Assembly: GCA_964215955.1 (NCBI GenBank) | Contig: CAXPDR010000025.1 | Location: forward strand, 1 to 64,000 | Direction of reading: 5' to 3' | DNA length: 64,000 bases | Source of the DNA: GCA-2706205 sp964215955 | GTDB lineage: Bacteria; Bdellovibrionota; Bacteriovoracia; Bacteriovoracales; Bacteriovoracaceae | Shown: in pieces, positions 52,056-61,237 of the stretch | How positions within the stretch are numbered: the stretch's first letter is position 1 | Layout: each line of letters opens with the position of its first letter | Position numbers and translations under genes: made by a program | The notes under the pieces: model-generated | Database searches by the model: none | What the model was told of the DNA's origin: nothing | What the model saw: only the letters and a program-made list of their open reading frames with translations

Positions 52056-52150
52056 GGGAATATGATTAGATTCGTGCTTACTCTATTGTTTTATCAACTT
52101 TGTAAATTATCTTAGACGCATATAATTTTATAGATAAATAGGATTAAAAA

Positions 52151-53734
52151 ATGGAAAATATTAAAATTTTTGAGAAGTTAATTTTATTTGTGATTTTTTC
52201 TATGACCTTGTTTAATTTTAGCTCATCCACCCATGCTAAACCATCAAGTAATACTTCAGCACTTCATGTCGTGGAATCACTTAAGCATGATGTTGAACAT
52301 ATTCATAATCTCCCAGAGTTTGAGTTAGAAAGAACTATAGATAAACACAGTAAAAATTATTTTAAGTTAATGCCAAACTTGTTTCCTTCTTTCGCTTTTA
52401 AATATGAAATTGGTGGTGGCTATGTAGAGAATCTCTTAGCCAGTAAGGATTCAAACCGATATCCATACCAACTTGTATTTAATAAAGAGTCACTTTATTT
52501 GATTTATGCTTATCTAAGAGCAGATTTTAAAGGGAGTGGCCGTACTGTTTATGAGCAATTATTCAAACATGAAATTGTGAAAAATAATATAAAGTTACTT
52601 TATAAAATTAATTATAAACTTGAAAATAATGACTGGTATTTCAAAGAAATATTAAAGAGAACCAAACATAGCATTCTTACAGACAACCGAACAATGATAA
52701 CCTATGGAGCTCATACAAATTTCTTAGATAATGATTTCATACCCAATTTAAAGGAAATTAGAAAAATTGATAAGAATTATATAGGAAAGGTTTTGACCAT
52801 ACCTAAGAATGATTCAAAAGAGGTCAAAAAACTTTTAGGTTTTCTTCTGCGAAGGGAATACGATGGTAGCCGAGAGGCGATAATAAATATAATCACACTT
52901 ATTCTAGATGAGCTTGATCCAGATTTTATAAGCAATGCTATCTCAGAGATAAAAAATGTCCCTCTTCTTGAACAGAAGGATAAAAATGAGTTAAAAACCT
53001 GGATCTTAAAAATAATTGAAAAAAAGAATGAAATGGCTAAGAAAACAACAGAAAAATTGGATTTTATACCTGTAGAGTATATGGATTCTTACGATGCAGA
53101 TATGTATAAATTTAAAGGGTACTATGTTGGAAAATTGGGCTACATCTTAGATTACACTAAAAGAAAGGGAGAACAGATAGAAAAAGAAAAATATTTTATC
53201 CTTACTGATCGAGGTTTAATAGAAACTAAAGCTAATATAATTTTTGATAGGCAGCAATCCATAGATAAGAATGATGTAGAAGTGAAATTACGTTTTAAAG
53301 GAATAAAAAAACAGGAAAAAATTTATTTAATTTTAAAGAGTAATCCAGAAAACATTAAGTTAGAATATAGTTCCTTTAATGAGATTAAACGTGAACCAAG
53401 TAAACTTCCTGGGCCTCCTGACCGTTACAATATCCATTACTCATCAGAAGATGGTGTATGGCAGTATAAAACAGAAATGGAATATTCTGAGCTTCTTTAT
53501 AATGGAAAAATAATAAAAAGTATTAAAGGTGATGACGAAGGAAGAAATCAATATAGTTTTGAGATAAGATCTGTTTTTACTATTGACCAAAAGCGATACA
53601 TTATACTTTATGAAAATGATCCCAAATACTATATGTATAAAGAAAATATATACCTGATTGATAAAAATAATGAATTGAAAGAGGTGGAACCGCTTAAACC
53701 CATAATTGAGATTACGCCATATATTGGTTGTTAG
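52151..53734 (+). CDS. Large exported protein with a family B-like C-terminal domain
   Basis: Signal peptide (residues 9-30). Residues about 45-310 are a helical region with no match. From about 325 the sequence follows the family B pattern: GKLGYILDYTKRKGEQIEKEKYFILTDRGLIETKA, then YSELLYNGKIIKSIKG, FTIDQKRYIILYENDP and a closing NELKEVEPLKP comparable to GERVEPIYP of family B. This suggests a fusion of an extra domain to the same module. AGGA ribosome site. Function unknown. No other domain recognised. Confidence 0.6.
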   Translation: MENIKIFEKLILFVIFSMTLFNFSSSTHAKPSSNTSALHVVESLKHDVEHIHNLPEFELERTIDKHSKNYFKLMPNLFPSFAFKYEIGGGYVENLLASKDSNRYPYQLVFNKESLYLIYAYLRADFKGSGRTVYEQLFKHEIVKNNIKLLYKINYKLENNDWYFKEILKRTKHSILTDNRTMITYGAHTNFLDNDFIPNLKEIRKIDKNYIGKVLTIPKNDSKEVKKLLGFLLRREYDGSREAIINIITLILDELDPDFISNAISEIKNVPLLEQKDKNELKTWILKIIEKKNEMAKKTTEKLDFIPVEYMDSYDADMYKFKGYYVGKLGYILDYTKRKGEQIEKEKYFILTDRGLIETKANIIFDRQQSIDKNDVEVKLRFKGIKKQEKIYLILKSNPENIKLEYSSFNEIKREPSKLPGPPDRYNIHYSSEDGVWQYKTEMEYSELLYNGKIIKSIKGDDEGRNQYSFEIRSVFTIDQKRYIILYENDPKYYMYKENIYLIDKNNELKEVEPLKPIIEITPYIGC

Positions 53735-54010
53735 TAAATCTAAACTAAATTTAATATATTCAATTTCAAATTAGGATAAACCATCTTGAGGTTAAATGTG
53801 AGTAAAAAATTAATTTATTTACTATTGTTTTGTAGTTTTAATAAGATATAAAATGCTGCACGATAAGAAACAATAGTCCAACACAGATTTTCGGTAGGTT
53901 AGTTAGTTCACATCTATTCAACCTTATTCACCATTAAAGCGTCTCAATTGGCCATTTTAAAGCACTCTACGTTACTCCTAATATGAATATCTATGAACGA
54001 AATAGAATAA

Positions 54011-54037
54011 AAAAATGGATGGTTGTCCACCATTTTT
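54011..54037 (+). terminator. Intrinsic terminator in the gap after the 52151 gene
   Basis: AAAAATGG / CCATTTTT with further inner pairing (TGG...CCA, one bulged A) and a T-run at the end. The remainder of the 378-bp gap (53735-54112) is AT-rich with no reading frame that I trust. Confidence 0.65.
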
Positions 54038-54112
54038 CGAGTTGGAGAATTTTGATTTTCTATTTGAAGTTCTTTGTTTGAAATAAGATAATAATTAAAA
54101 AGGATCAAAAAT

Positions 54113-54676
54113 TTGATTAAAATTCCAGAAATTGATATTACACTGCTTTATGCCTTGGGCGAATTAGATAAGTGGCTTGGGAAAAACAACAGAACACTTT
54201 ATTTAGAAATCATAGGGGCTACTGCCTTATCTCTTCATCATGTTGAAATTGATAGACCAACCATCGATATAGATTTAGCAAACGAAATTTCTGATAGTGA
54301 AGTTCTCTCAAAAATTGAAGAAATTGGAAATTTTCATGGACTTGGTGATACATGGCTGGAAACTCCATTAAATATCAAACTTCCTAAATTTGTGAAATTT
54401 ACTGAGCATAAACTGTTTAGGCCATACAAAAATATGACGGTTAAGGTTGCTGATTTAAAAACATTACTTGTCTTAAAAATATCGGCTTATTTTGATAGAA
54501 AAGATGATCAAATTACCGACCTTGAAGATATTAAGTGTATTTTAGATTATGGTATTCAATTGACCGAAGAGGTTATTGAAGAAGCAACTATAGATATCCA
54601 AAATTCAAAACTATATTCCGAACAAAGATTAAAGGATGTTTTGGAAGATCTTAATAAGTTAAGCCAAAGTAACTAA
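54113..54676 (+). CDS. DUF6036-like nucleotidyltransferase
   Basis: 187-residue nucleotidyltransferase-fold protein: EIIGATALSLHHVEIDRPTIDIDLANE carries the G-A-x-A-L and the D-x-D acidic pair, a pattern of the DUF6036/AbiEii-type MNT superfamily. LKTLLVLKISAYFDRKDDQITDLEDIKCIL follows. These proteins are often toxins or antitoxins, or stand-alone. Start is TTG 54113 with AAAAGGAT 9 nt upstream. The 3' end overlaps the convergent gene at 54651 by 26 bp, which is unusual for a partner. Confidence 0.65.
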   Translation: MIKIPEIDITLLYALGELDKWLGKNNRTLYLEIIGATALSLHHVEIDRPTIDIDLANEISDSEVLSKIEEIGNFHGLGDTWLETPLNIKLPKFVKFTEHKLFRPYKNMTVKVADLKTLLVLKISAYFDRKDDQITDLEDIKCILDYGIQLTEEVIEEATIDIQNSKLYSEQRLKDVLEDLNKLSQSN

Positions 54677-55319
54677 GCCTTGTACTTACCTTGTGTAAAT
54701 TTGAGTAGTGCGCATTAATTAATTTAGAGATCTTGTTAAGACTGAACTCACTTCCTTGTTTAGACAAAAAGGCTTGATAATCAGAGGAAACGATATCAAT
54801 TCCAAGAGTTCTATTTTTAATTTCTGGAGAGTTATTTAATATATAATCAAATTGAAAAAGATTCTTCTTAGTATCCAATTTAAAAGCAGGACAAAGGATA
54901 TTAAATTCTTTCCAAATTGGATCAGGATTTGAAATCTTAACTTCTATCTTGCTCTTGGTCCTGTAAATAAGATTCGGATTTTTCTTTATATATGGTTTTA
55001 AGCAATTAATATTAATTTGCTTTTTATCGGTCTTTGAAATAATCTCACAAAAGACTCCAAGAACGGCAGGATCAAACTCATATCTGTTTTTAATAAGGTT
55101 TTTTACTTTGGCAGGACTAATTAAAAAACCAAAGGTGTAAATCCAGTTTTCAATAGCAATTGCCAATCTTGAGCCTTCAAAAATGAATAGGGTAGCATCT
55201 AAGAAAAACTCTTCAAGGTCAATATATTTGGACTTATAGGCATCAGGATATGAGACTCTCCCACCAAGCCCTCTTAGCCTTGAGCCAAAGTCTTCAATGT
55301 TTTTAAATTGTTTATCCAT
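54651..55319 (-). CDS. Unknown protein overlapping a DUF6036-like nucleotidyltransferase gene
   Basis: 222 residues, no signal peptide. The start is MDKQFKNIEDFGSRLRGLGGRVSYPDAY; the middle contains LFIFEGSRLAIAIENWIYTFGFLISPAKVKNLI. No domain is recognised. GGAGG ribosome site. It is convergent with, and overlaps by 26 bp, the nucleotidyltransferase gene. The arrangement could mark a two-component module such as a toxin-antitoxin pair, but the opposite orientation is atypical. Confidence 0.5.
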   Translation of the reverse strand: MDKQFKNIEDFGSRLRGLGGRVSYPDAYKSKYIDLEEFFLDATLFIFEGSRLAIAIENWIYTFGFLISPAKVKNLIKNRYEFDPAVLGVFCEIISKTDKKQININCLKPYIKKNPNLIYRTKSKIEVKISNPDPIWKEFNILCPAFKLDTKKNLFQFDYILNNSPEIKNRTLGIDIVSSDYQAFLSKQGSEFSLNKISKLINAHYSNLHKVSTRLSYFGLTY

Positions 55320-55443
55320 TTAAACCTCCAATACAATCATCGGATACTGTTATTTTATATTAATATAATATAAAAATCAACTTGTATAAGCACGTAAAAC
55401 TAGGTACTTAGGTTGCAATATATCAGTCTTATCAATGGAACCA

Positions 55444-55541
55444 TTATTACATTCAGAATAATTTAGTTTATTCTTTATCAATTTGATCCGTTAAGCATCA
55501 TATACGACTAACTAACCTCTTTGATTAAAGAGAGATTGTAA
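55444..55541 (+). repeat. Duplicated upstream region, copy 2
   Basis: Nearly identical to 50609-50706, including the AGAATAA-N6-TTATTCT inverted repeat (55455-55474). It lies directly upstream of family A copy 2. The two upstream regions would be under the same control. Confidence 0.8.
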
Positions 55542-56009
55542 ATGAAGTACCTACTTCTTCTATTTTTAACCATGGGCTGCTTTAGAGAACCTACAATTGA
55601 AGAGATGATGGGCCCTGATAAAGATGGAAATGGTGTACGAGATGACATTGATGAATACATTAATGATGTAACAAAAGATCCAGATGAAAGAAATGCATTT
55701 AAGCAGTATGCGAAGTATTTAAGGCTTGGTTTTAAATATTATCAGGATAAAGAGAAATCGATTACGAATACGCATACAAGCCTGAAAGCGTTAGACTGTG
55801 TTTCTAAAATTTGGGAAAGAAGGCATAAAGACTACAGAGAACGAATTAAATACAGTGAAATAATAGATGAAATTGATTCGAAAACGTATGAAACTTTAAA
55901 AACTTTATCAATTAAAGCCAAAATCTCAGGTGATTTTTCAGGTCAGGTTTCTGGGGTAAATGATAACTTATATGAAGTATGTGAATTTAAACTAAGAAAG
56001 AAGTACTGA
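55542..56009 (+). CDS. Family A lipoprotein with calcium-loop-like motif, copy 2
   Basis: Same lipobox (LTMGC), DKDGNGVRDD loop and length (155) as the 50707 gene. The central 50 residues have diverged (CVSKIWERRHKDYRERIKYSE versus CVSHVWREYHSGWKEGRKY), while the ends are almost identical. Selection or gene conversion at the ends is possible. It is followed 2 bp later by a family B copy, repeating the A-B order of the first pair. Confidence 0.7.
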   Translation: MKYLLLLFLTMGCFREPTIEEMMGPDKDGNGVRDDIDEYINDVTKDPDERNAFKQYAKYLRLGFKYYQDKEKSITNTHTSLKALDCVSKIWERRHKDYRERIKYSEIIDEIDSKTYETLKTLSIKAKISGDFSGQVSGVNDNLYEVCEFKLRKKY

Positions 56010-56011
56010 AG

Positions 56012-56881
56012 ATGATCAAGCTGATACTTATAATTTGTGTATTCTTTCTATCAATTAATACAAGCTTTGCTCTTGATTATTATGATGTTGAAACTAATCG
56101 AAAATACATTAATGGTAAAAAAGTAAGAACAATGTATCTTAAGGATCAAAAAATTGAAGGTAAAAGCTTGGAACCCACAATTAATAAAGAGTTTCAAGTA
56201 GTTACTAACAAAGAAAGAGTTATTAGATCAAAGGTCTATTTCAATAAAGAGAGTAATAAATATGAGCTTAAGGGATCATTGAGGAAAGGTGAAAGTGGTA
56301 TTATTGCAATTTCAACAAATGAACGTGTTGAGATGATAAGCTTTCCTAGATGGAAACGAGAAGATAAAGAGAAAGAAAAAGATTTTAAACCTATGGAAGA
56401 GGTTGTTAACCAATTTACGGAGGAAATTGAAAAGAATTATACCGATGAGCTTAAAAAAAGACAGATTGTTAATAAAAAAACCTATGTGGTAATGACTAAT
56501 GGAAAAGGGTATTCTACTGATATTGACTCTCTGTGGGGGCAAGCAAGTGGTTTTGGTGTTTTGAAAAGTAGGTACAGAGAAGTCATGAAGAGTAAGGAAA
56601 CGTTTTATGACTTCGAGAATGGAGATAGACTATATGAGTTTGTTGGCGTTTTTTATAAGAAAAAATTGTTAAAATATTTTATTGATTTTAACTCTACTTT
56701 TTCAAGTGACTTACATATAGCTGGACAAATTAAGGTCGGGGAGAAAGATTATGTTATTATCTTTGAGTCAAAGGTCGATAGTGAAACTACTGAATTTCCG
56801 TATTTGTACCCATTTGAAAACGAAAAGTTAGGTGAAAGAGTTGAACCTATTTATTCTGTTGGTAAAAAACTTTTAGATTAA
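56012..56881 (+). CDS. Family B exported protein, copy 2
   Basis: Shares the leader MIKLILIICVFFLSINTSFA with copy 1 at the DNA level. The mature 265 residues contain the family pattern: KEFQVVTNKERVI, ERGIIAIST-type SGIIAISTNERV, SFPRWKRE, VNKKTYVVMTNGKGY, FVGVFYKKKLLKYFIDFNSTFSS, VGEKDYVIIFESKVDSETTEFPYLYPFENEKLGERVEP. Lys/Glu-rich linker in the middle. No Cys in the mature part. Unknown function. It lies at the head of a run of tandem B and C copies. Confidence 0.7.
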   Translation: MIKLILIICVFFLSINTSFALDYYDVETNRKYINGKKVRTMYLKDQKIEGKSLEPTINKEFQVVTNKERVIRSKVYFNKESNKYELKGSLRKGESGIIAISTNERVEMISFPRWKREDKEKEKDFKPMEEVVNQFTEEIEKNYTDELKKRQIVNKKTYVVMTNGKGYSTDIDSLWGQASGFGVLKSRYREVMKSKETFYDFENGDRLYEFVGVFYKKKLLKYFIDFNSTFSSDLHIAGQIKVGEKDYVIIFESKVDSETTEFPYLYPFENEKLGERVEPIYSVGKKLLD

Positions 56882-56941
56882 TGCTTAAAAAAGTTTTGAT
56901 GACTCTTATGTCGTAAAGGTTAAATTTAAAAAGGTTGAAAA

Positions 56942-57806
56942 ATGATTAAGCTGGTACTTACAATTTGTATTTCCTTTTTGTCAGTTAATTTAGGCTTTGC
57001 TCTCGATTATTATCGATATAGAACATAACGAAAAACATGTTAAAGGAAAGTATATAACGACGATTTACCTAAAAGATCAAAAGATCGAAGGTAAAAACTT
57101 AGAGGATTTCATAAATAAAGAATTTCAAATCGTTACTAATAAAGGAAGGGTTTTTAAATTAAAACCTCAATACAATAAAGTTACAAAAAGATACGAATTT
57201 GAGGAGAAATTGAATGGTTATGAGAGGGGAATAATTGCAATTTCCACGAGAGAAAGAGTTGATATGGTAAGTTTTCCAAAATGGAAAAGGCTAAAAGAAG
57301 AAAGTGATTATAGAGAAATGGAAAAAATTGTTAATAAATTTACAGATGAAATTGAAAAGAACAATGATCATGAATTTAAGAGAAGGTATCGAGTAAATGA
57401 GAAAACCAATATCATAATATCAGCTGGTGGTGGTTTTTCAGAGGATGAATTCTCCTTGTGGGGACAAGGAAAAGGTTATGGTATTTATAAAAGTAAGTTC
57501 AAAGAAGCAATGAAGGATGGTAAAAGACCAGATCGTTTCGGGAGTGAAAATATAATCTATAAATTTATAGGGCTATTTTACAAGTCGAAATTGATAAAAT
57601 ATTTTGTGAATTTTAATTCAACTTACACTGATACATTACGTTTACGAGGACAAGTCAAAATAGGTAAAAATAACTATCTTATTATTTATGAAAGGCAAGT
57701 CGATAGTGGAAACACTAGTGCATTCCCATACTTGTACCATTTTGAGAATGAAAAACTAGGAGGAAAAGTAGAGCCAAATTATCCCGTTGGTGATGTTCCT
57801 TATTAG
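56942..57806 (+). pseudogene. Family B copy 3, frameshifted by one inserted base
   Basis: The ribosome site AAGGTTG and the leader MIKLVLTICISFLSVNLGFALDYY are intact, but an extra C at 57014 (TATTATCGATAT versus TATTATGATAT in the 59613 copy) breaks the frame and gives a stop at 57026-57028. The remainder, from 57014 onward, is open in the +1 frame to 57806 and keeps the whole B pattern. Either a recent inactivating mutation, phase variation, or a sequencing or assembly error. The next gene, a C member, is unaffected. Confidence 0.75.
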
Positions 57807-57837
57807 TTATGGTTTGTAAGTGAGGAAGGGACTACAA

Positions 57838-58536
57838 ATGTGTATTAGTTGTAAAAGACTTTGTATTATCTTTGTTGCAAGCTTGGGAGTGTGTAACAGT
57901 GCCTTTAGTCTGGAGAAAGAGTTTTTCGTCGCAAATAAGAAGTTCTTTACTGAGCTTTTTAAAGAGAATCTGGTAAAAATGAATGAATGTTTTTTGAAAA
58001 GCGATAACAAACTATTGTGTAAGAAAATGTATGTTAACCTAGCTCGAAATGAAAAAAATATGACTCAAAAGAAAATTTGTTCTCATAACGGAATTATATC
58101 AAATGTAAAAGATGGAAAAAGAGTGTGTGAGAAAATGTATGAAGAGAAAAGAATTAACGACTACGAGCTCTTTCTATATAAGTATATTGGCTATTTTTAT
58201 GATGCTAAATTATACAAGAAAATGATTCCATCAATGTTTTCAAAACATAAAGAAATTACTTATTCTAAATATTATCTTGGAGATAGTGAAAAGTCTTTTT
58301 CTAAGATAATATTTGGTGTTTATTATCCAATGTATGAGTCTGAGATTACACCAGATGGAGAGAGTGAATACGTAGAAAAACCTCCATTATATTCTTTTAC
58401 TAGAGTGATTATGTATCTCCCTATTGAAAGAAAATTTTTGACATTAGACGACTTTGTTAAATTTAAGCATGAAATAATTGTAAATTTTCAATATATAGGG
58501 CCGGATAGTGGAGTTCCATCTTATGATTTATTGTAA
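57838..58536 (+). CDS. Family C exported protein, copy 1
   Basis: Signal peptide with CIIFVASLGVCNSAFS. The mature domain contains four conserved Cys, NECFLKSDNKLLCKK, KKICSHNG and KRVCEKM, shared with copy 2 at 60506, so two disulfides are likely. Other shared segments: YELFLYKYIGYFY, KKMIPSMF, KIIFGVYYPM and the C-terminal VNFQYIGPDS. I use ATG 57838, with AGGAAGG 8-10 nt upstream; an in-frame GTG at 57820 also exists. Unknown function. Confidence 0.65.
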   Translation: MCISCKRLCIIFVASLGVCNSAFSLEKEFFVANKKFFTELFKENLVKMNECFLKSDNKLLCKKMYVNLARNEKNMTQKKICSHNGIISNVKDGKRVCEKMYEEKRINDYELFLYKYIGYFYDAKLYKKMIPSMFSKHKEITYSKYYLGDSEKSFSKIIFGVYYPMYESEITPDGESEYVEKPPLYSFTRVIMYLPIERKFLTLDDFVKFKHEIIVNFQYIGPDSGVPSYDLL

Positions 58537-58678
58537 AGACTAAAGATCTTCTCTTAAAAAAGACAATTAAATATTTTAGTTTTGAAGTAACTTAAAAATT
58601 ATTGCCGAAAAAAAAGAATGGAACAGACAAAACCCAGGTGTTTAAGAATGAACAAAGAAAATAAATAAAGGTTAGAAA

Positions 58679-59551
58679 ATGATTAAGCTGATACTTACAA
58701 TTTTTATTTCCTTTTTGTCAGTTAATTTAGGCTTTGCTCTCGATTATTACGATATAGAAAATAGCGAAAAATATGAGAATGGAAAGTATTTAACGACGAT
58801 GTACCTAAAAGATCAAAAAAATGAAGGGAAAAGCTTAGAGGATGTTATAAATAAAGAATTTCAAATCGTTACTAACAAGGAAAGGATTATTAAATCAAAG
58901 CCTCATTATAATAAAGTTACAAACAGATTCGAGTTTGATGAGAAGTTGAATAAGTATGAAAGAGGAATAATCGCGATTTCAACGAATGAAAGTGTCAAGT
59001 TTGGGAGTCTTCCAAGATGGAAACGTGAAAATGTAGATATAGAAAATGATTATAAAATTATGGAAAGAATAGCAAACCAGTACACTAATGAGATAGATAA
59101 AAATAGTCAAAGGGAATTTAAAAAAAGATATGGTTCTCATAAAAATACTTATGTTCGAATAACTAGTGGATTGGGCTATGATGTAAGTTCTGGAAATGTG
59201 GGATGGGGGACTGCCTCTGGATTAGGTTTTTTAAAGAGAGAATTTGATGAAGCTTTAAAAAATAAAATAAATAGAGAAGATTATTATTCAAAAGAATCAG
59301 TTTATAAATTTAAAGGATTATTTTTCAAAAATAAACTCGTTAAGTATTTTGTTAGGCTAAGTCCAACATTTACAGACACTCTTAGTTATTTGGGGCAAAT
59401 TTTGATTGGAGAAAAAACTTATATAATTATTTACGAGGGGCAAGCAGAAGATGAAAAGGCTGATTTCCCTTATCTATACTTATTTAGTAAAAATAAACTT
59501 GGTGAAAGAGTTGAGCCTATTTATTCTGTTGGTAAAAAACTTTTAGATTAA
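58679..59551 (+). CDS. Family B exported protein, copy 4
   Basis: Leader MIKLILTIFISFLSVNLGFA then LDYY. Full family pattern: TTMYLKDQKNEGKSLED, FQIVTNKERII, ERGIIAISTNESVKFGSLPRWKRE, FKGLFFKNKLVKYFV, ILIGEKTYIIIYEGQ and VEPIYSVGKKLLD. The ribosome site AAAGGTT is intact. The C-terminal end and the bases after the stop are shared with copy 2 at 56012 (GTTGGTAAAAAACTTTTAG), marking tandem duplication. Unknown function. Confidence 0.7.
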   Translation: MIKLILTIFISFLSVNLGFALDYYDIENSEKYENGKYLTTMYLKDQKNEGKSLEDVINKEFQIVTNKERIIKSKPHYNKVTNRFEFDEKLNKYERGIIAISTNESVKFGSLPRWKRENVDIENDYKIMERIANQYTNEIDKNSQREFKKRYGSHKNTYVRITSGLGYDVSSGNVGWGTASGLGFLKREFDEALKNKINREDYYSKESVYKFKGLFFKNKLVKYFVRLSPTFTDTLSYLGQILIGEKTYIIIYEGQAEDEKADFPYLYLFSKNKLGERVEPIYSVGKKLLD

Positions 59552-59612
59552 TGCTTTAAAAAGGTTTTAATAACCATGATGTTGTAAATGTTAAATTCAC
59601 AAGGGTTGATAA

Positions 59613-60479
59613 ATGATTAAGCTGATGCTCACAGTTTGTATATCTTTTTTGTCAGTTAATTTAGGTTTTGCTCTCGATTATTATGATATAGAACATAACG
59701 AAAAATATGAGAATGGAAAGTATTTAACGACGATGTACCTAAAAGATCAAAAGATCGAAGGTAAAAGCTTGGAGGATACTGTAAACAAAGAGTTTCAAAT
59801 CGTTACTAACAAAGAAAGAGTTATTAAATTAAAGCCTAAGTATAATAAAGTTACTAAAAGATACGAATTTGATGAGAAATTGAATGGGTATGAGAGGGGA
59901 ATAATTGCGATTTCCACGGGAGAAAGAGTTAAGATGGTAAGTTTTCCTAAATGGAAACAAGAAGAAAAAGAGAAAGAAAAAGATTTTAAACCTATGGAAG
60001 AGGTTGTTAATAAAGTTACAGATGAAATAGAAAAAAATAATGTTCGTGAATTTAAGAGAAGGTATGGGGTTAATAAGAAAACTCATGTAGTGATTGTTAA
60101 TGGGGTTGGATTTTCATCAGACAAAGAAGCCATGTGGGGGGTAGGATCTGGATTTGGTGTTTTAAAAAGTAGGTACAGCGGAGTCATAACAGGAAAGCAA
60201 CTTCCTTATGATTTTGAAAGCCAAGACACACTTTATGAATTTATTGGGATTTTTTATAAGAGAAAGTTACTAAAGTATATCATTAATTTTAGTTCTACTT
60301 TTTCCGGCACATTAAGTGTTCGTGGCAAGGTGAGAATTGGAGAAAAAGATTACGTCATTATTTATGAAAAACTACTTGATCGTGACACTAGAGCATTCCC
60401 GTACTTGTATCTTTTTGAAAATGAAAAGCTAGGAAAAAGAATTGAACCTTTTTATCCCGTTGGTGAAGTTCCTTACTAG
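59613..60479 (+). CDS. Family B exported protein, copy 5
   Basis: Leader MIKLMLTVCISFLSVNLGFA, then LDYYDIEHNEKYENGKYLTT. It is close to copy 3, and serves as the unbroken reference for its frameshift. Full family pattern: TMYLKDQKIEGKSLEDT, KERVIKLKPKYNKVTKRYEF, ERGIIAISTGERVKMVSFPKWK, YEFIGIFYKRKLLKYIINF, IGEKDYVIIYEKLLDRDTRAFPYLYLFENEKLGKRIEP. Good ribosome site. It is followed by a C copy, repeating the order B-C. Confidence 0.7.
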   Translation: MIKLMLTVCISFLSVNLGFALDYYDIEHNEKYENGKYLTTMYLKDQKIEGKSLEDTVNKEFQIVTNKERVIKLKPKYNKVTKRYEFDEKLNGYERGIIAISTGERVKMVSFPKWKQEEKEKEKDFKPMEEVVNKVTDEIEKNNVREFKRRYGVNKKTHVVIVNGVGFSSDKEAMWGVGSGFGVLKSRYSGVITGKQLPYDFESQDTLYEFIGIFYKRKLLKYIINFSSTFSGTLSVRGKVRIGEKDYVIIYEKLLDRDTRAFPYLYLFENEKLGKRIEPFYPVGEVPY

Positions 60480-60505
60480 TAATGCTCGTGAATTTAAAAG
60501 GAGCT

Positions 60506-61207
60506 ATGTCTATTAATAATAAAAAGTTTATACCAATTCTTCTTTTTACTCTAGGACTTAGCGTTAGTAATTGTTCTTTTGCTTTGAGTGAATCTTTTTT
60601 TATCGGGAACAAGACTTTCTTTGCTGATCTCTTTAAGGAGCACTTGTTTAAAATGCACAAGTGTTTTTCAGAATCTGATGATAAAGTTTTATGTAAAAAA
60701 CTGTATGTCAAATTTGGCCAGAATGAGGACCAAATGACAAGAAAAACAATTTGCAATAAAGGCTATGTTGGCCTGGTTGTCAAAAATGGAAGAGAAAAAT
60801 GTAGAAAGTTATATAGTAGCAACAAAAAGAATGAGTATGAACTCTTCTTGTATAAGTCCGTTGGTTATTATTATGGATATGACAAATTTAAAAATCTTAT
60901 ACCTGAAATGTTGTCAGATTATGTTGAGATTTCTTCAAGAGAATATTCTTTGAAGGGAGAAAAAGCTATGTATTCTAGAGTCATGTTCAGTATAAGATAC
61001 CTTATTCCTAAAAAGGGTGAGGTTGATAACGGTAGAAGAGTTTACACTCAATTACCTCAATCTTTTTCTTTTTCTCGGATAATATTATTTTTTTCCGAAA
61101 AATTAAATATTTCAAGTGTGGATGATTTTAAAAAACATGCGGACAAAATTGTAGTTAATTTTACATATATTGGTGAAGATTATAGCTCTCATTACAGTTA
61201 TTTCTAG
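60506..61207 (+). CDS. Family C exported protein, copy 2
   Basis: Signal peptide (SINNKKFIPILLFTLGLSVSNCSFA). Four conserved Cys: HKCFSESDDKVLCKKL, KTICNKGY, EKCRKLY. Same C-terminal pattern as copy 1 (YELFLYKSVGYYYGYDKFKNLIP, VNFTYIGEDY). I start at ATG 60506 because AAAGGAG lies just upstream; ATG 60482 would add eight residues and abuts the previous stop. Unknown function; disulfide-bonded periplasmic or secreted protein. Confidence 0.65.
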   Translation: MSINNKKFIPILLFTLGLSVSNCSFALSESFFIGNKTFFADLFKEHLFKMHKCFSESDDKVLCKKLYVKFGQNEDQMTRKTICNKGYVGLVVKNGREKCRKLYSSNKKNEYELFLYKSVGYYYGYDKFKNLIPEMLSDYVEISSREYSLKGEKAMYSRVMFSIRYLIPKKGEVDNGRRVYTQLPQSFSFSRIILFFSEKLNISSVDDFKKHADKIVVNFTYIGEDYSSHYSYF

Positions 61208-61237
61208 ACTTAAGCACACTTTTATTGAGCTTTAAAT

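Noticed and set aside
60388..60756. Minus-strand frame across the boundary of B copy 5 and C copy 2
   Set aside because: Both sense genes have signal peptides, ribosome sites and paralogues; the antisense frame has none.
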